From assembly GCF_900005615.1 (NCBI RefSeq), contig NZ_LN832559.1, forward strand, positions 588,837-652,836: a stretch of DNA of 64,000 nucleotides, given 5' to 3'. Positions 55,320 through 63,998 of this stretch are shown here, in pieces. The position numbers and the translations under genes are program-made. Source of the stretch: Paracoccus aminovorans (GTDB lineage: Bacteria > Pseudomonadota > Alphaproteobacteria > Rhodobacterales > Rhodobacteraceae). The notes under the pieces were generated by a model, which worked only from the letters and a program-made list of their open reading frames with translations, ran no database searches and was not told the origin of the DNA. How positions within the stretch are numbered: the stretch's first letter is position 1; every line of letters begins with the position of its first letter.

Positions 55320-55500
55320 GGGTATTTGAAAAACGGAAAGCAGACCCAGGACGGCGCCCAAGGGCGAGAGGCTGCGGCTTCTTCGTTCCTCAAATACTCA
55401 AGCGGCCGCGCCGATGAGGGCTATCCTTGGAGTATTGGGACAACAGAGAAAGCGGTCGCCCGCTGCCGGACGCACGGGTTGCACCGTTCAGATACTCCCG
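55320..55500. repeat. Four alternating copies of a Rhodobacterales intergenic repeat
   Basis: Copies of GAGTATTTG-like motif with an A-rich tail occur at 55320-55342 (+), 55379-55399 (-), 55429-55455 (+) and 55486-55500 (-). They form two inverted pairs in the gap between convergent gabT and accA. Such GTATTTG...AAGAA repeats are common between convergent genes in this family and may serve as bidirectional ends. Confidence 0.65.
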
Positions 55501-55517
55501 ACGCGCGGGCGGCGGGG

Positions 55518-56474
55518 TCAGGCCAGCGCCTTGGACCCCATGGCCAGGAATTTCTGCCGCCGGTCCTTGACCAGTTCGGCCGGCTTCTTGCCGTCGAGTT
55601 CGGCCAGCATGGACAGGATGGCCTCGCCCACCGCGGCGATGGCTTCTGTGGGGGCGCGCTGGGCGCCGCCCAGCGGCTCGGGGATGATCTGGTCGATCAC
55701 GCCCAGCTTCTTCAGGTCCTGCGCGGTCAGCTTCAGCGCGGTGGCGGCGTCGCGCATCTTTTCGGCATCCTTCCACAGGATCGAGGCACAGCCTTCGGGC
55801 GAGATCACCGAATAGATCGAATGCTCCAGCATGGCGATGCGGTTCGCGGTGGCGAAGGCCACGGCGCCGCCCGAGCCGCCCTCGCCGATGATGACCGAGA
55901 CCAGCGGCACGCCGATCTGCAGGCATTTCTCGGTCGAGCGGGCGATGGCCTCGGACTGGCCGCGTTCCTCGGCGCCCTTGCCGGGATAGGCGCCGGGCGT
56001 GTCGACCAGGGTGATCACCGGCAGGCGGAAGCGGTCGGCCATGTCCATCAGCCGGATCGCCTTGCGATAGCCCTCGGGCCGGGCCATGCCGAAATTATGG
56101 GTGATGCGGGTCTTGGTGTCGTTGCCCTTTTCATGGCCGATCACCACGCAGGGCTTGTCGCGGAAGCGGGCGAGGCCGCCCATGACGGCGTGATCCTCGC
56201 CGAAGGCTCGGTCGCCGGCCAGCGGGGTGTATTCGGTGAACAGCGCCTCGACGTAATCGCGGCAATGCGGGCGTTCGGGGTGGCGGGCGACCTGGGTCTT
56301 GCGCCAGGGATCGAGCTGGCGATAGAGGTCGCGCAGCATGTCGTCGGCCTTCCTGTCCAGCGCCGCCGCCTCTTTTTCGAGATCGACGCCTTCGCCCTTG
56401 CGGGCCAGGGCGCGCAGTTCCTCGGCCTTGCCTTCCAGGTCAGCCAGAGGTTTTTCGAACTCGAGATAGGTCAT
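55518..56474 (-). CDS. accA: Acetyl-CoA carboxylase carboxyltransferase subunit alpha
   Basis: 318 residues. [22 protein letters not shown] start, [35 protein letters not shown] and [16 protein letters not shown] are diagnostic. First committed step of fatty-acid synthesis with AccD, which is not in the window. Full length. Confidence 0.96.
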   Translation of the reverse strand: MTYLEFEKPLADLEGKAEELRALARKGEGVDLEKEAAALDRKADDMLRDLYRQLDPWRKTQVARHPERPHCRDYVEALFTEYTPLAGDRAFGEDHAVMGGLARFRDKPCVVIGHEKGNDTKTRITHNFGMARPEGYRKAIRLMDMADRFRLPVITLVDTPGAYPGKGAEERGQSEAIARSTEKCLQIGVPLVSVIIGEGGSGGAVAFATANRIAMLEHSIYSVISPEGCASILWKDAEKMRDAATALKLTAQDLKKLGVIDQIIPEPLGGAQRAPTEAIAAVGEAILSMLAELDGKKPAELVKDRRQKFLAMGSKALA

Positions 56475-56552
56475 TCGGGGCGCTCCGCATGGTGATCCGA
56501 TCCGTCTGCCGGACTATATGCTTGCCCGGGGCCGGGATTGCAACTTGCGCCG

Positions 56553-56987
56553 TCACCAGCGCGACAGCGCGTCCTCGTCCTCGGTGCGGGCATCCACCCA
56601 GGCGCCGGGGCCGTCGGGGCCGATCTCGCGCTTCCAGAACGGGGCGCGGGATTTCAGCCAGTCCATCAGGTATTCCGCCGCCTGGAAGGCGGCCTGCCGG
56701 TGGCGGGCGGCGGTGGCGACCATCATGATCGGCTGGCCCGCCGCAAGCCGGCCGTGGCGGTGGATCACCAGCCAGTCGTCCAGGCCGAAGCGTTCCGCCG
56801 CCGCCGTGCCGTAAGCCTGCAGCGCCTTTTCGGTCATGCCGGGGTAATGCTCGATTTCCAGCGCCAGCAGCCGCCCGCCTTCGTCCCGGACCAGCCCGGT
56901 GAAGGTCACGACCGCCCCGGCGCCGGTGCCGAAGCCGGAAAGCTCGGCGGCAAGGTCGAAGGGCTCGGCCTGGACCCGCGCCGCCAT
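56553..56987 (-). CDS. moaE: Molybdopterin synthase catalytic subunit
   Basis: 144 residues. VTFTGLVRDEGGRLLALEIEHYPGM, VIHRHGRLAAGQPIMMVATAA and RAPFWKRE are the conserved MoaE segments including the catalytic Lys. Makes molybdopterin together with MoaD, whose gene ends one base before this start. Confidence 0.95.
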   Translation of the reverse strand: MAARVQAEPFDLAAELSGFGTGAGAVVTFTGLVRDEGGRLLALEIEHYPGMTEKALQAYGTAAAERFGLDDWLVIHRHGRLAAGQPIMMVATAARHRQAAFQAAEYLMDWLKSRAPFWKREIGPDGPGAWVDARTEDEDALSRW

Positions 56988-56988
56988 G

Positions 56989-57240
56989 TCAGCCCCCGGT
57001 CATCGGCGGGAAGAAGGCCACCTCGCGCGCGCCGGCCAGCGGCGCATCCAGGTCGGCCAGCTCCTGGTCCACGGCGACGCGCACGGCCGAGAGGTCGGAC
57101 AGCGCCGCCGCGTGCCATTCGTCGAGAGCCGCCAGTTCCCTGACCAGGTCGCGCACGGTGGCGGCGTCGGTCTGGATCCGTTCGCGGGGCTGGCCGATGC
57201 GTTCGCGCAGCCAGGCGAAATAGAGCACGTCAAGCGCCAT
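56989..57240 (-). CDS. moaD: Molybdopterin synthase sulfur carrier subunit
   Basis: 83 residues of ubiquitin-like fold: VLYFAWLRERIGQPRERI start, VAFFPPMTGG at the end. The terminal Gly-Gly is thiocarboxylated to donate sulfur. Start overlaps the pgsA 3' end by 11 bases, so pgsA-moaD-moaE form one transcript. Confidence 0.94.
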   Translation of the reverse strand: MALDVLYFAWLRERIGQPRERIQTDAATVRDLVRELAALDEWHAAALSDLSAVRVAVDQELADLDAPLAGAREVAFFPPMTGG

Positions 57241-57859
57241 GGCCGTCTCTCAGGAAAGGCCGGGCCTTGTCGAAATAGTCCCAGCCGGTGATCGCGGTCA
57301 GCACCGCGGCGATCCAGATCAGCAAAAGCCCCGCCTGCGTCGCCAGGTCCGACCAGCTGTCCGACCAGGGCAGGCTGGTTTCGCCCACCAGCGGCGGGTG
57401 GCCGACCTCGTAATAGTTCAGCCCGGTGCCCAAGAACAGCACGGCGATGGCGACCATCTGCGCCGTGGTCTTCCATTTCGCCAGCTTGGTGACCTTGAGG
57501 AGCCGCGACTGGTCGCCCAGGAATTCGCGCAGGCCCGAGACGAAGACCTCGCGGAACAGGATCACGGTCGAGGGCAGGATCAGCCAGGGGTTCATGCCGG
57601 AATAGCCGGTGATGACCACCACGGCGATGATGACCATGGCCTTGTCGGCGATCGGGTCCATGGCGGCGCCGAAGCGGCTTTCCTGGCCCCAGGCGCGGGC
57701 CAGGTAGCCGTCGAACCAGTCGGTCACGGCGGCGACCAGGAACAGCGCCAGCGCCGCGAAATCCGCGAAGGGCCGGCTGAGAAAGAAGAACATCAGCGGC
57801 ACCAGCGGCGCGGCCGCAAGTCGCAGAACGGTCAGGAGATTGGGCAGGGTCCAGCGCAT
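57230..57859 (-). CDS. pgsA: CDP-diacylglycerol--glycerol-3-phosphate 3-phosphatidyltransferase
   Basis: 209 residues with four to six membrane segments. The CDP-alcohol transferase motif D-G-x2-A-R-x8-G-x3-D-x3-D is present as DGYLARAWGQESRFGAAMD followed by PIAD. Makes phosphatidylglycerol phosphate at the inner membrane. First gene of a pgsA-moaD-moaE operon. Confidence 0.95.
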   Translation of the reverse strand: MRWTLPNLLTVLRLAAAPLVPLMFFFLSRPFADFAALALFLVAAVTDWFDGYLARAWGQESRFGAAMDPIADKAMVIIAVVVITGYSGMNPWLILPSTVILFREVFVSGLREFLGDQSRLLKVTKLAKWKTTAQMVAIAVLFLGTGLNYYEVGHPPLVGETSLPWSDSWSDLATQAGLLLIWIAAVLTAITGWDYFDKARPFLRDGHGA

Positions 57860-57926
57860 GATCGCAATCTAGGCGCTCGGCGGGGCGGGGGGAAGGGGCC
57901 AGTCGCGTCGAAGCGCCGCCGACATG

Positions 57927-57961
57927 TTTCTATGAAAGAAATATTATTTCTCATAAAGAAG
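57927..57961. promoter_or_regulatory. AT-rich palindromic operator upstream of the globin
   Basis: GAAATATTATTTC (57938-57950) is a perfect 6-bp dyad around one base. It overlaps two 15-base direct repeats, TTTCTATGAAAGAAA at 57927 and TTTCTCATAAAGAAG at 57947, exactly 20 bases apart. The site is about 80 bases before the globin start. Regulator unknown; an NO- or iron-responsive repressor would be logical. Confidence 0.5.
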
Positions 57962-58031
57962 ATTGCTTTTCCCGAATCATCTGCCGCTGCTAGGCTGGAC
58001 CGGCGCGCGACGCCGCAAGAGGGGGCAGCCC

Positions 58032-58436
58032 ATGTATTTCGCCGGACAGAAGAAGGACTCGCTTTTCACCCGCCTGGGCGGAGAGGAGGGGGTCCGCGCC
58101 CTGGTCGAGACCTTCTACGACGTGATCGAGCAGGACGAGGAGGCGCGGGCGCTGCACGACCTGCACCTGCAGGGCTCGGGCGTCGCGCATTCCCGGGTCG
58201 AGCAGTTCAACTTTCTCTGCGGCTTCTTCGGCGGCCCGCAGCATTACGTCATGCGCCACGGCCATTCCCGGCTGCGCGAAATCCACGAACATGTCGCCAT
58301 CGGCCCCGAGATGCGCGACCTGTGGCTGGCCTGCATGGTCAAGGCCATCGACAAATGCGGCATCGCCCCCGACCTGGCGCAGCAGCTGATGCGGCATTTC
58401 ACCGTCGCGGCCGAGACTTCGCGCAACCGGGACTGA
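58032..58436 (+). CDS. Group II truncated hemoglobin
   Basis: 134 residues from MYFAGQKKDSLFTRLGGEEG. The RLGGEEGVRALVETFYDVI start, FGGPQHYVMRHGHSRLREIH with the proximal His, and RDLWLACM with the group II Trp are typical. Likely binds O2 or NO for nitrosative-stress protection. ATG 58032 is preferred because upstream codons lack homology. Confidence 0.92.
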   Translation: MYFAGQKKDSLFTRLGGEEGVRALVETFYDVIEQDEEARALHDLHLQGSGVAHSRVEQFNFLCGFFGGPQHYVMRHGHSRLREIHEHVAIGPEMRDLWLACMVKAIDKCGIAPDLAQQLMRHFTVAAETSRNRD

Positions 58437-58444
58437 GCCGCGGG

Positions 58445-59239
58445 CTACCCCGATTGCAGCGAGACGGACGAGGCATCCGTGCAGGGGCGCGGCGTCGGGA
58501 TCCATACCGCAGCCGTCGCATCGCCGTATGCTGTGGCGCGCCCTTCGACGATCTCGACCGCGACAGCCGCGCAGATGACGGCATCCAACTGATCCTCGAA
58601 GGATTTCAGCAATGCAATGCTGGCATCGGCCGGTGGCATTGCCAGGGCATCCCGGGTGCCGGGCAGCAGATTCTCCAGAGCGTCCAGGATGCGGGCCCAT
58701 TCGACGCGCAGCTTCGCCCGCCGGACCGAAGGCGGAAGGCCGGGCCAGTAGTTGCCCGCGCGCTGGATCTTGTAAGGAAGCCTTCTGGGGGCCTGCAGCA
58801 GCTCTATCAGTGCGGGGTGGGGATAGACCTCGGCCAGCCGACCGTCGGGCCGGCCCGAATGTCGCAGCCCATAGCCCCTGCTGCCGAGTTCCTGCCGCAT
58901 CCGGTCGGCAATCGGTCCGGGCCGCAAGGCCGAGGGTGAATGTGTGGCAGCAGCCCGTCCGCCATAGGCGCGGCTGACCGCGCGATCCGCTGTGCGGCGC
59001 CCGGTGATGGGCAGGTCCGACAGCGGCATGTCCACCGCGACAAGATCGGGAAACCGGCCGCAAAGCTTTGCCGCCCTGTCCGGCAGATCGGCGGCGCTGT
59101 GCATCGGGGCGTCCAGGAAATCGGCGTAGCTGGGCCAGACGGAGTGAAGGGACCACTTGCCTCGATATTGCGTGGCCAGGGCCAGGCCGCTGGGGTTATG
59201 GGCTGTCCAGGCGGCGTCGATTCCCAAGACGGCCTTCAT
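58445..59239 (-). CDS. DUF429 domain protein
   Basis: 264 residues, start [45 protein letters not shown] and AEVYPHPALIELL are conserved in DUF429, predicted RNase H-like nucleases. The biological role is unknown. Convergent with the globin gene, eight bases apart. Confidence 0.87.
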   Translation of the reverse strand: MKAVLGIDAAWTAHNPSGLALATQYRGKWSLHSVWPSYADFLDAPMHSAADLPDRAAKLCGRFPDLVAVDMPLSDLPITGRRTADRAVSRAYGGRAAATHSPSALRPGPIADRMRQELGSRGYGLRHSGRPDGRLAEVYPHPALIELLQAPRRLPYKIQRAGNYWPGLPPSVRRAKLRVEWARILDALENLLPGTRDALAMPPADASIALLKSFEDQLDAVICAAVAVEIVEGRATAYGDATAAVWIPTPRPCTDASSVSLQSG

Positions 59240-59242
59240 GCC

Positions 59243-61114
59243 CTAACCCTTCTGGAAGTGATCGACGATCTTCTGCGCCAGCGATTCGCTGATGCCCTCG
59301 ACCGCGACCAGGTCGGCGAGGCCGGCGCGGCTGACCGCCTTGGCGCTGCCGAAATGCTGCAGCAGCGCGCGTTTGCGGCTGGCGCCGACGCCGGCGATCT
59401 CGTCCAGCGGATTCGCCATCACCGCCTTGGCGCGCTTGGCGCGATGCGTGCCGATGGCCCAGCGATGCGCCTCGTCGCGCAGGCGCTGCACGAAATACAG
59501 CACCGGATCGTTCATGCGCAGGGCAAAGGGGCGCTGGCCGAAGCGGTGGAATTCCTCCTTGCCGTGGTCGCGGTCGAGGCCCTTGGCGACGCCGACCATG
59601 GGGATGTCCTCGACCCCCATGTCCGCCATGATCTGATGCACCGCCGAGACCTGCCCGGCGCCGCCGTCGATCAGCAAGAGGTCGGGCCAGGCGTCGGTCT
59701 GGCGGTCGGGGTCCTCTTTCAGCAGGCGCGAGAAGCGCCGGGTCAGCACCTCTTTCATCATGCCGAAATCGTCGCCGGGGGTGATCTCGGTGCCCTTGAT
59801 GTTGAACTTGCGATACTGGCTCTTGATCCAGCCCTCGGGGCCGGCGACCACCATGCCGCCGACGGCATTGGTGCCCTGGATATGGCTGTTGTCATAGACC
59901 TCGATGCGCTGCGGCACGGCGGGCAGGTCGAAGGCCTCGGCCAGCCCCTCCAAGAGCCGCGCCTGGGCCGCGCTTTCGGACATGCGGCGGGCCAGGCTTT
60001 CGCGCGCATTGCGCAGGGCGTTGTCCACCAGCTCGGCCTTTTCGCCGCGCTGGGGCACGCCCAGCACCACCTTGCGGCCGGCCTTCTCGGTCAGGATCTC
60101 GGCCATCAGGTCGGGGTCCTCGATGCCATGCGACAGCAGGACCATGCGCGGCGGCACCTTGCCGTCGTAGAATTGCGCGATGAAGGCCTGCATCACCTCG
60201 TCGGCGGATTCGACGCCGTTGAGCCGGGGATAGAAATCGCGGTTGCCCCAGCTCTGGTTGCCGCGGATGAAGAAGACCTGCACGCAGGCCTGGCCGCCCT
60301 CCATATGCAGCGCGATCACGTCGGCCTCGGGCACGCCGCGCGGGTTGATCGCCTGCACCGATTGCACCGCGGTCAGTGCCTTGATGCGGTCGCGGAGCGC
60401 GGCGGCGCGTTCGTATTCCATCGCTTCGGCCGCCTCGGCCATCTCGCGCGCCAGGTTCGCCTGCACGGCGGTGGACTTGCCTTGCAGGAAGCGTTCGGCG
60501 TCCAGCACCAGCGCGGCGTAATCCGCCGGCTCGATGCGGCCGACGCAGGGCGCCGAGCAGCGCTTGATCTGGTAGAGCAGGCAGGGCCGGGTGCGGCTGG
60601 AAAAGGTCGCATCGGTGCAACTGCGCAGCAGGAACACTCGCTGCAGCTGGTTCAGCGTCCGGTTCACCGCCCCGGCGCTGGCGAAGGGGCCGTAATAATC
60701 GCCCTTTTCCGACTTGGCGCCGCGATGCTTCTTGATCTGGGCAAAGGGATGCGCCTTGGCGACCAGGATGTTCGGGAAGGACTTGTCGTCGCGCAAGAGC
60801 ACGTTGTAGCGCGGCTTCAGCTGCTTGATGAGGTTCTGCTCCAGAAGCAACGCCTCGGTTTCCGTGCGCGTGGTCAGGAACATCATCGAGCAGGTTTCGC
60901 GGATCATCCGGGCGATGCGCGCCGAATGCCCGGTGCCGCGCGCATAGCTGGACACCCGCGCCCGCAGGTTGCGCGCCTTGCCGACATAGAGCACCGCCCC
61001 CTGCTGGTCCAGCATCCGATAGACGCCCGGCGAGCCGTCGAGCGTCTTCAGATAGTCCTGGATCAGTGCCTGGCCGGTCTTTTCCGGCCGCTTTTCTGGG
61101 GTGGAATCGGTCAT
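59243..61114 (-). CDS. uvrC: Excinuclease ABC subunit C
   Basis: 623 residues. N-terminal GIY-YIG nuclease ([24 protein letters not shown]), the UVR motif ([13 protein letters not shown]), the C-terminal RNase H nuclease with [14 protein letters not shown], and helix-hairpin-helix motifs near the end ([17 protein letters not shown]). Makes both incisions in nucleotide excision repair. Three bases upstream of DUF429. Confidence 0.97.
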   Translation of the reverse strand: MTDSTPEKRPEKTGQALIQDYLKTLDGSPGVYRMLDQQGAVLYVGKARNLRARVSSYARGTGHSARIARMIRETCSMMFLTTRTETEALLLEQNLIKQLKPRYNVLLRDDKSFPNILVAKAHPFAQIKKHRGAKSEKGDYYGPFASAGAVNRTLNQLQRVFLLRSCTDATFSSRTRPCLLYQIKRCSAPCVGRIEPADYAALVLDAERFLQGKSTAVQANLAREMAEAAEAMEYERAAALRDRIKALTAVQSVQAINPRGVPEADVIALHMEGGQACVQVFFIRGNQSWGNRDFYPRLNGVESADEVMQAFIAQFYDGKVPPRMVLLSHGIEDPDLMAEILTEKAGRKVVLGVPQRGEKAELVDNALRNARESLARRMSESAAQARLLEGLAEAFDLPAVPQRIEVYDNSHIQGTNAVGGMVVAGPEGWIKSQYRKFNIKGTEITPGDDFGMMKEVLTRRFSRLLKEDPDRQTDAWPDLLLIDGGAGQVSAVHQIMADMGVEDIPMVGVAKGLDRDHGKEEFHRFGQRPFALRMNDPVLYFVQRLRDEAHRWAIGTHRAKRAKAVMANPLDEIAGVGASRKRALLQHFGSAKAVSRAGLADLVAVEGISESLAQKIVDHFQKG

Positions 61115-61413
61115 GCTGTTAACGAAATGATTCTCGGTCTCGGCTGCAAGTTCCGGCGGGGAAGTTCAAGAAGAATCCTGTCCACGGAATCTGTGGATAA
61201 CTCTGTGAATCAGCTTGGGAGCAGTGCGGCTTCCGCAAGCGTTTGTTGACTATTCCTTGATCTGCACAAATTTCGGGCACTTATATAAGCGATTGTTTTC
61301 ATGAGAAATTTTTTCTCTCTTCCGCAATCCCCTGAATTTCTTGCCAGAATCGTGAAGGTCAGATGAACGTGCTGCGCAAGGTGGACAACTTGACGCATCG
61401 GCAGGCGTTTCGG
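61115..61413. promoter_or_regulatory. AT-rich intergenic with DnaA-box-like cluster
   Basis: TGTGGATAA (61192-61200) is a perfect DnaA box on the minus strand. Imperfect boxes are CTGTCCACG (61178-61186), TGTGAATCA (61204-61212) and GGTGGACAA (61380-61388). The stretch 61241-61320 is about 34 percent GC by my count, strikingly low for this genome. TTGATC-N18-TTATAT near 61258-61287 could be a plus-strand promoter, but no gene follows. ATGAGAAAT at 61301 begins a GAGAAA/TTTCTC dyad resembling the globin operator. Confidence 0.5.
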
Positions 61414-62184
61414 CTATTCGACGCCAAGGACGTCGGGGGTGCGCCAGCCCAGATGCTGGCCGCCGTCGACGCAGATCAGCTGCCCGGTGACCGAGGGCGC
61501 GTCGATGAAATAGCCGATGGCGGCGCAGACATCCTCGGGCCCGGCGCCGCGGCCCAGGATGGTGGCGGCGCGCTGGTTGGCGAAATGGCTGTCGGATTGC
61601 CGGATGCCCTGGACGGTGGGGCCGGGGCCGACGGCATTGACGCGGATGTCGGGGGCCAGGGCCTGCGCCGTGGTCCGGGTCAGCCACCACAGCCCGGCCT
61701 TGGCCAGCGAATAGGTCAGGAACTCGGGCGTGGGTTTCAGCACGCGCTGGTCGACCATGTTGACGATCAGCGCCCGCGCCGCCGGCTCGGGCCCGCTGCG
61801 GTCGGCGGCGGGGGCCTGGCGGGCAAAGGCCTGGGTCAGCATCAGCGGCGCCCGCAGGTTCGAGCCCAGGTGCCGGTCCCAGCTGTCCCGCGTCGCGGTC
61901 CGGATATTGTCGTATTCGAAAACCGAGGCGTTGTTGACCAGCAGGGTCAGCGGCCCCAGCGCCTCGGCGGCACGGGGCACCAGTGCCTCGGCCTGGTCGG
62001 GGTCCAGCAGGTCGGCGTAGAACACCTCGGCCTGCACGCCGAGCGCGCGGGCCTCGGCGGCAGTGGCCTGCGCGCCCTCAGCCGAGGCATTGTAATGGAT
62101 CGCCAGGTTGTGGCCGCGCCGGGCCAGATACAGCGCGATGTCGCGGCCCAGGCGCCGGCCGCCCCCTGTCACCAGCCCGGTCAT
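61414..62184 (-). CDS. SDR-family oxidoreductase, pteridine-reductase-like
   Basis: 256 residues. TGLVTGGGRRLGRDIALYLARRG has the TGxxxRxG cofactor motif of PTR1/FolM, LLVNNASVFEYD and the YSLAK catalytic Tyr-Lys. It probably reduces a dihydropterin or folate, though other substrates are possible. ATG overlaps the stop of the 36-residue peptide gene. Confidence 0.87.
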   Translation of the reverse strand: MTGLVTGGGRRLGRDIALYLARRGHNLAIHYNASAEGAQATAAEARALGVQAEVFYADLLDPDQAEALVPRAAEALGPLTLLVNNASVFEYDNIRTATRDSWDRHLGSNLRAPLMLTQAFARQAPAADRSGPEPAARALIVNMVDQRVLKPTPEFLTYSLAKAGLWWLTRTTAQALAPDIRVNAVGPGPTVQGIRQSDSHFANQRAATILGRGAGPEDVCAAIGYFIDAPSVTGQLICVDGGQHLGWRTPDVLGVE

Positions 62185-62291
62185 TTCAGCCTGATCCCCA
62201 GGATCCGGGCGATGATGCGCCGCACGCCGGGTCCGGCGGCCAGCGCCAGCGCGATGATGATGAGCAGGCACAGGATGACGGTTTTGATCAT
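62181..62291 (-). CDS. 36-residue single-pass membrane peptide
   Basis: MIKTVILCLLIIIALALAAG followed by PGVRRIIARILGIRLK: one hydrophobic helix and a basic tail. The ATG overlaps the protease stop (ATGA) and its TGA overlaps the SDR start (ATGA), so it is translated in a coupled chain, which strongly argues it is real. The function is unknown. It could modulate the S49 protease. Confidence 0.72.
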   Translation of the reverse strand: MIKTVILCLLIIIALALAAGPGVRRIIARILGIRLK

Positions 62292-63088
62292 CCGCGCGTC
62301 CCGAAGCGCGAGAAGGCGGCGCGTTCCTCGACCGCACCCAGGATGTCCTCGGCAGACAGGCCGAATCGGCGCAGCAGGGGCACGCGCTGGCCATAGACCA
62401 GGAAGCGCACCTTGGCGCCGTACAACTCGCGCATCTTGGGCACCAGATGGGCGATGCCGTCGGCGAGGCCCAGTTCGACCGCCTCGCGGCCGGTCCAGAT
62501 CTCGCCGGTGAAAAGGTCGCGGTCGGCGGGCAGGCGGCTGCCGCGGCGGGCGCGGACCTGTTCCTTGAAGGCGTCGTGGATCGGGCCCAGCAGGCGCTCC
62601 AGCCGGGCGACGTCCTCGGGCGTTTCCGGGCGGAACGGGTCCAGCATGGATTTCGAGCGCCCGGCGGTATGCACCCGCCGCTCGATGCCGTGGCGCTGGA
62701 TCAGCTCGGCGAAACCGAAGCCCGAGGAGATCACCCCGATCGAGCCCAGCACCGAACTGTCGTCGGCCCAGATGTAATCCGCCGCGCTGGCCAGCCAGTA
62801 GCCGCCCGAGGCGGCCACGTCCTCGACGAAGGCATGCACCGGCACGTCATGTTCCTGCGCCAGCCGGCGGATGCGGGCGCCGATCAGGCTGGACTGCACC
62901 GGCGAGCCGCCGGGCGAGTTCACCGCCAGCGCCACCGCCGCCGGCTTGCGGCGCTTGAAGGCGCGTTCCAGCAGGGGCGCGAGTGCGGTGTCGGAAAGGC
63001 CGGGCCCGCCGCGTCCGGCGATTCCGATGGCGCCTTGCAGGCGCAGGACGGCGACGGTCGCCGGGCGGTTCAGGAATGGGATTCGCAT
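62288..63088 (-). CDS. S49-family serine protease (SohB/SppA-like)
   Basis: 266 residues. VNSPGGSPVQSSLIGARIRRLA, catalytic Ser in AASGGYWLASAAD and catalytic Lys in GRSKSMLDPF. Single-domain S49 protease of signal-peptide-peptidase type; the N-terminal hydrophobic stretch is short, so membrane attachment may rely on a partner. Coupled to the small membrane peptide downstream. Confidence 0.92.
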   Translation of the reverse strand: MRIPFLNRPATVAVLRLQGAIGIAGRGGPGLSDTALAPLLERAFKRRKPAAVALAVNSPGGSPVQSSLIGARIRRLAQEHDVPVHAFVEDVAASGGYWLASAADYIWADDSSVLGSIGVISSGFGFAELIQRHGIERRVHTAGRSKSMLDPFRPETPEDVARLERLLGPIHDAFKEQVRARRGSRLPADRDLFTGEIWTGREAVELGLADGIAHLVPKMRELYGAKVRFLVYGQRVPLLRRFGLSAEDILGAVEERAAFSRFGTRG

Positions 63089-63128
63089 GAGCCTTCAGAT
63101 AAGGTTGCGGGGGCGGGGCGGCAAGCGG

Positions 63129-63998
63129 TCAGCCTTGCGCTTTCAGGAATTCCAGCACCTCGGCCCGGTCGGGCATGGCGTCGCCGGCGCCCGGGCGGGT
63201 CACCTGCAGCGCCGCGGCGGCGGCGGCGTGGCGCAGGGCGGTCGGCGGGTCCTCGCCCCGCGACAGGCCGGCGGCGAACCAGCCGGCAAAGCAGTCGCCG
63301 GCGCCGGTGGTGTCCACCGCCCGCACCGCAAAGGCGGGCTGGTGCCAGACCTGTCCGCGCCGTAGGTCGCGATACTCGGCGCCCTCGGCGCCGCGGGTGA
63401 TCAGCAGCGCCTCGACCGGCAGGTCCTCGCCGAAGGCGGCGAAGGTCTCGCGCGCCTCGATCGCGTTCACCGCCAGGATCGAGACATGCGGCAGCACCGC
63501 GGCCAGCGCCTCGATCCGGAAGGGCGCGGCGGAATAGAGCACCCGCACCCCGGCGGCCCGGGCGCGGGCGGCGGTTTCGGCCTGCAGGCTGGTCTCGTTC
63601 TGCATCAGCAGCATGTCGCCGGCGGCGAAGCCGGCGCGCCGCGGCAGGTCCGCGGGCAGGGCCAGATTCGCGCCGCCGTGCAGCACGATGGAATTCTCGC
63701 CCGCGGCGTCGACCAGGATGATGGCATGGCCCGTCGCCACCTCGGGCAGGCGGGCGATGCCCGCGGTCTCGACCCCGGCGGCGGCGAGCCGGTCCAGCAC
63801 CCAGTCCTCGGCCAGGCCCATGGCGCCCAGATGCCGCACCCGGGCCCCGGCGCGGGCGGCGGCGACGGACTGGTTGGCGCCCTTGCCGCCCAGCCCCTGG
63901 GCATAGGACTGCGCGTGAAGGGTCTCGCCGGCCCGGGGCAGGGCGGACAGCCGATAGACATGGTCGATGTTGATCGAGCCGAGATTGAAGATCGTCAT
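63129..63998 (-). CDS. PfkB-family carbohydrate kinase (ribokinase-like)
   Basis: 289 residues, complete at the window edge (ATG at 63998). The N-terminal GGKGANQSVAAARAG and the C-terminal VDTTGAGDCFAGWFAAGL with the catalytic Asp are the PfkB signatures. Closest to ribokinase by motif wording, but the sugar is not certain. 40 bases precede the protease gene on the same strand. Confidence 0.9.
   Translation of the reverse strand: MTIFNLGSINIDHVYRLSALPRAGETLHAQSYAQGLGGKGANQSVAAARAGARVRHLGAMGLAEDWVLDRLAAAGVETAGIARLPEVATGHAIILVDAAGENSIVLHGGANLALPADLPRRAGFAAGDMLLMQNETSLQAETAARARAAGVRVLYSAAPFRIEALAAVLPHVSILAVNAIEARETFAAFGEDLPVEALLITRGAEGAEYRDLRRGQVWHQPAFAVRAVDTTGAGDCFAGWFAAGLSRGEDPPTALRHAAAAAALQVTRPGAGDAMPDRAEVLEFLKAQG

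Noticed and set aside
61257..61413. A plus-strand gene starting at 61363 behind the promoter-like TTGATC/TTATAT pair
   Set aside because: The frame is the antisense of the SDR gene, has biased composition and no homology. A small RNA is possible but unsupported.
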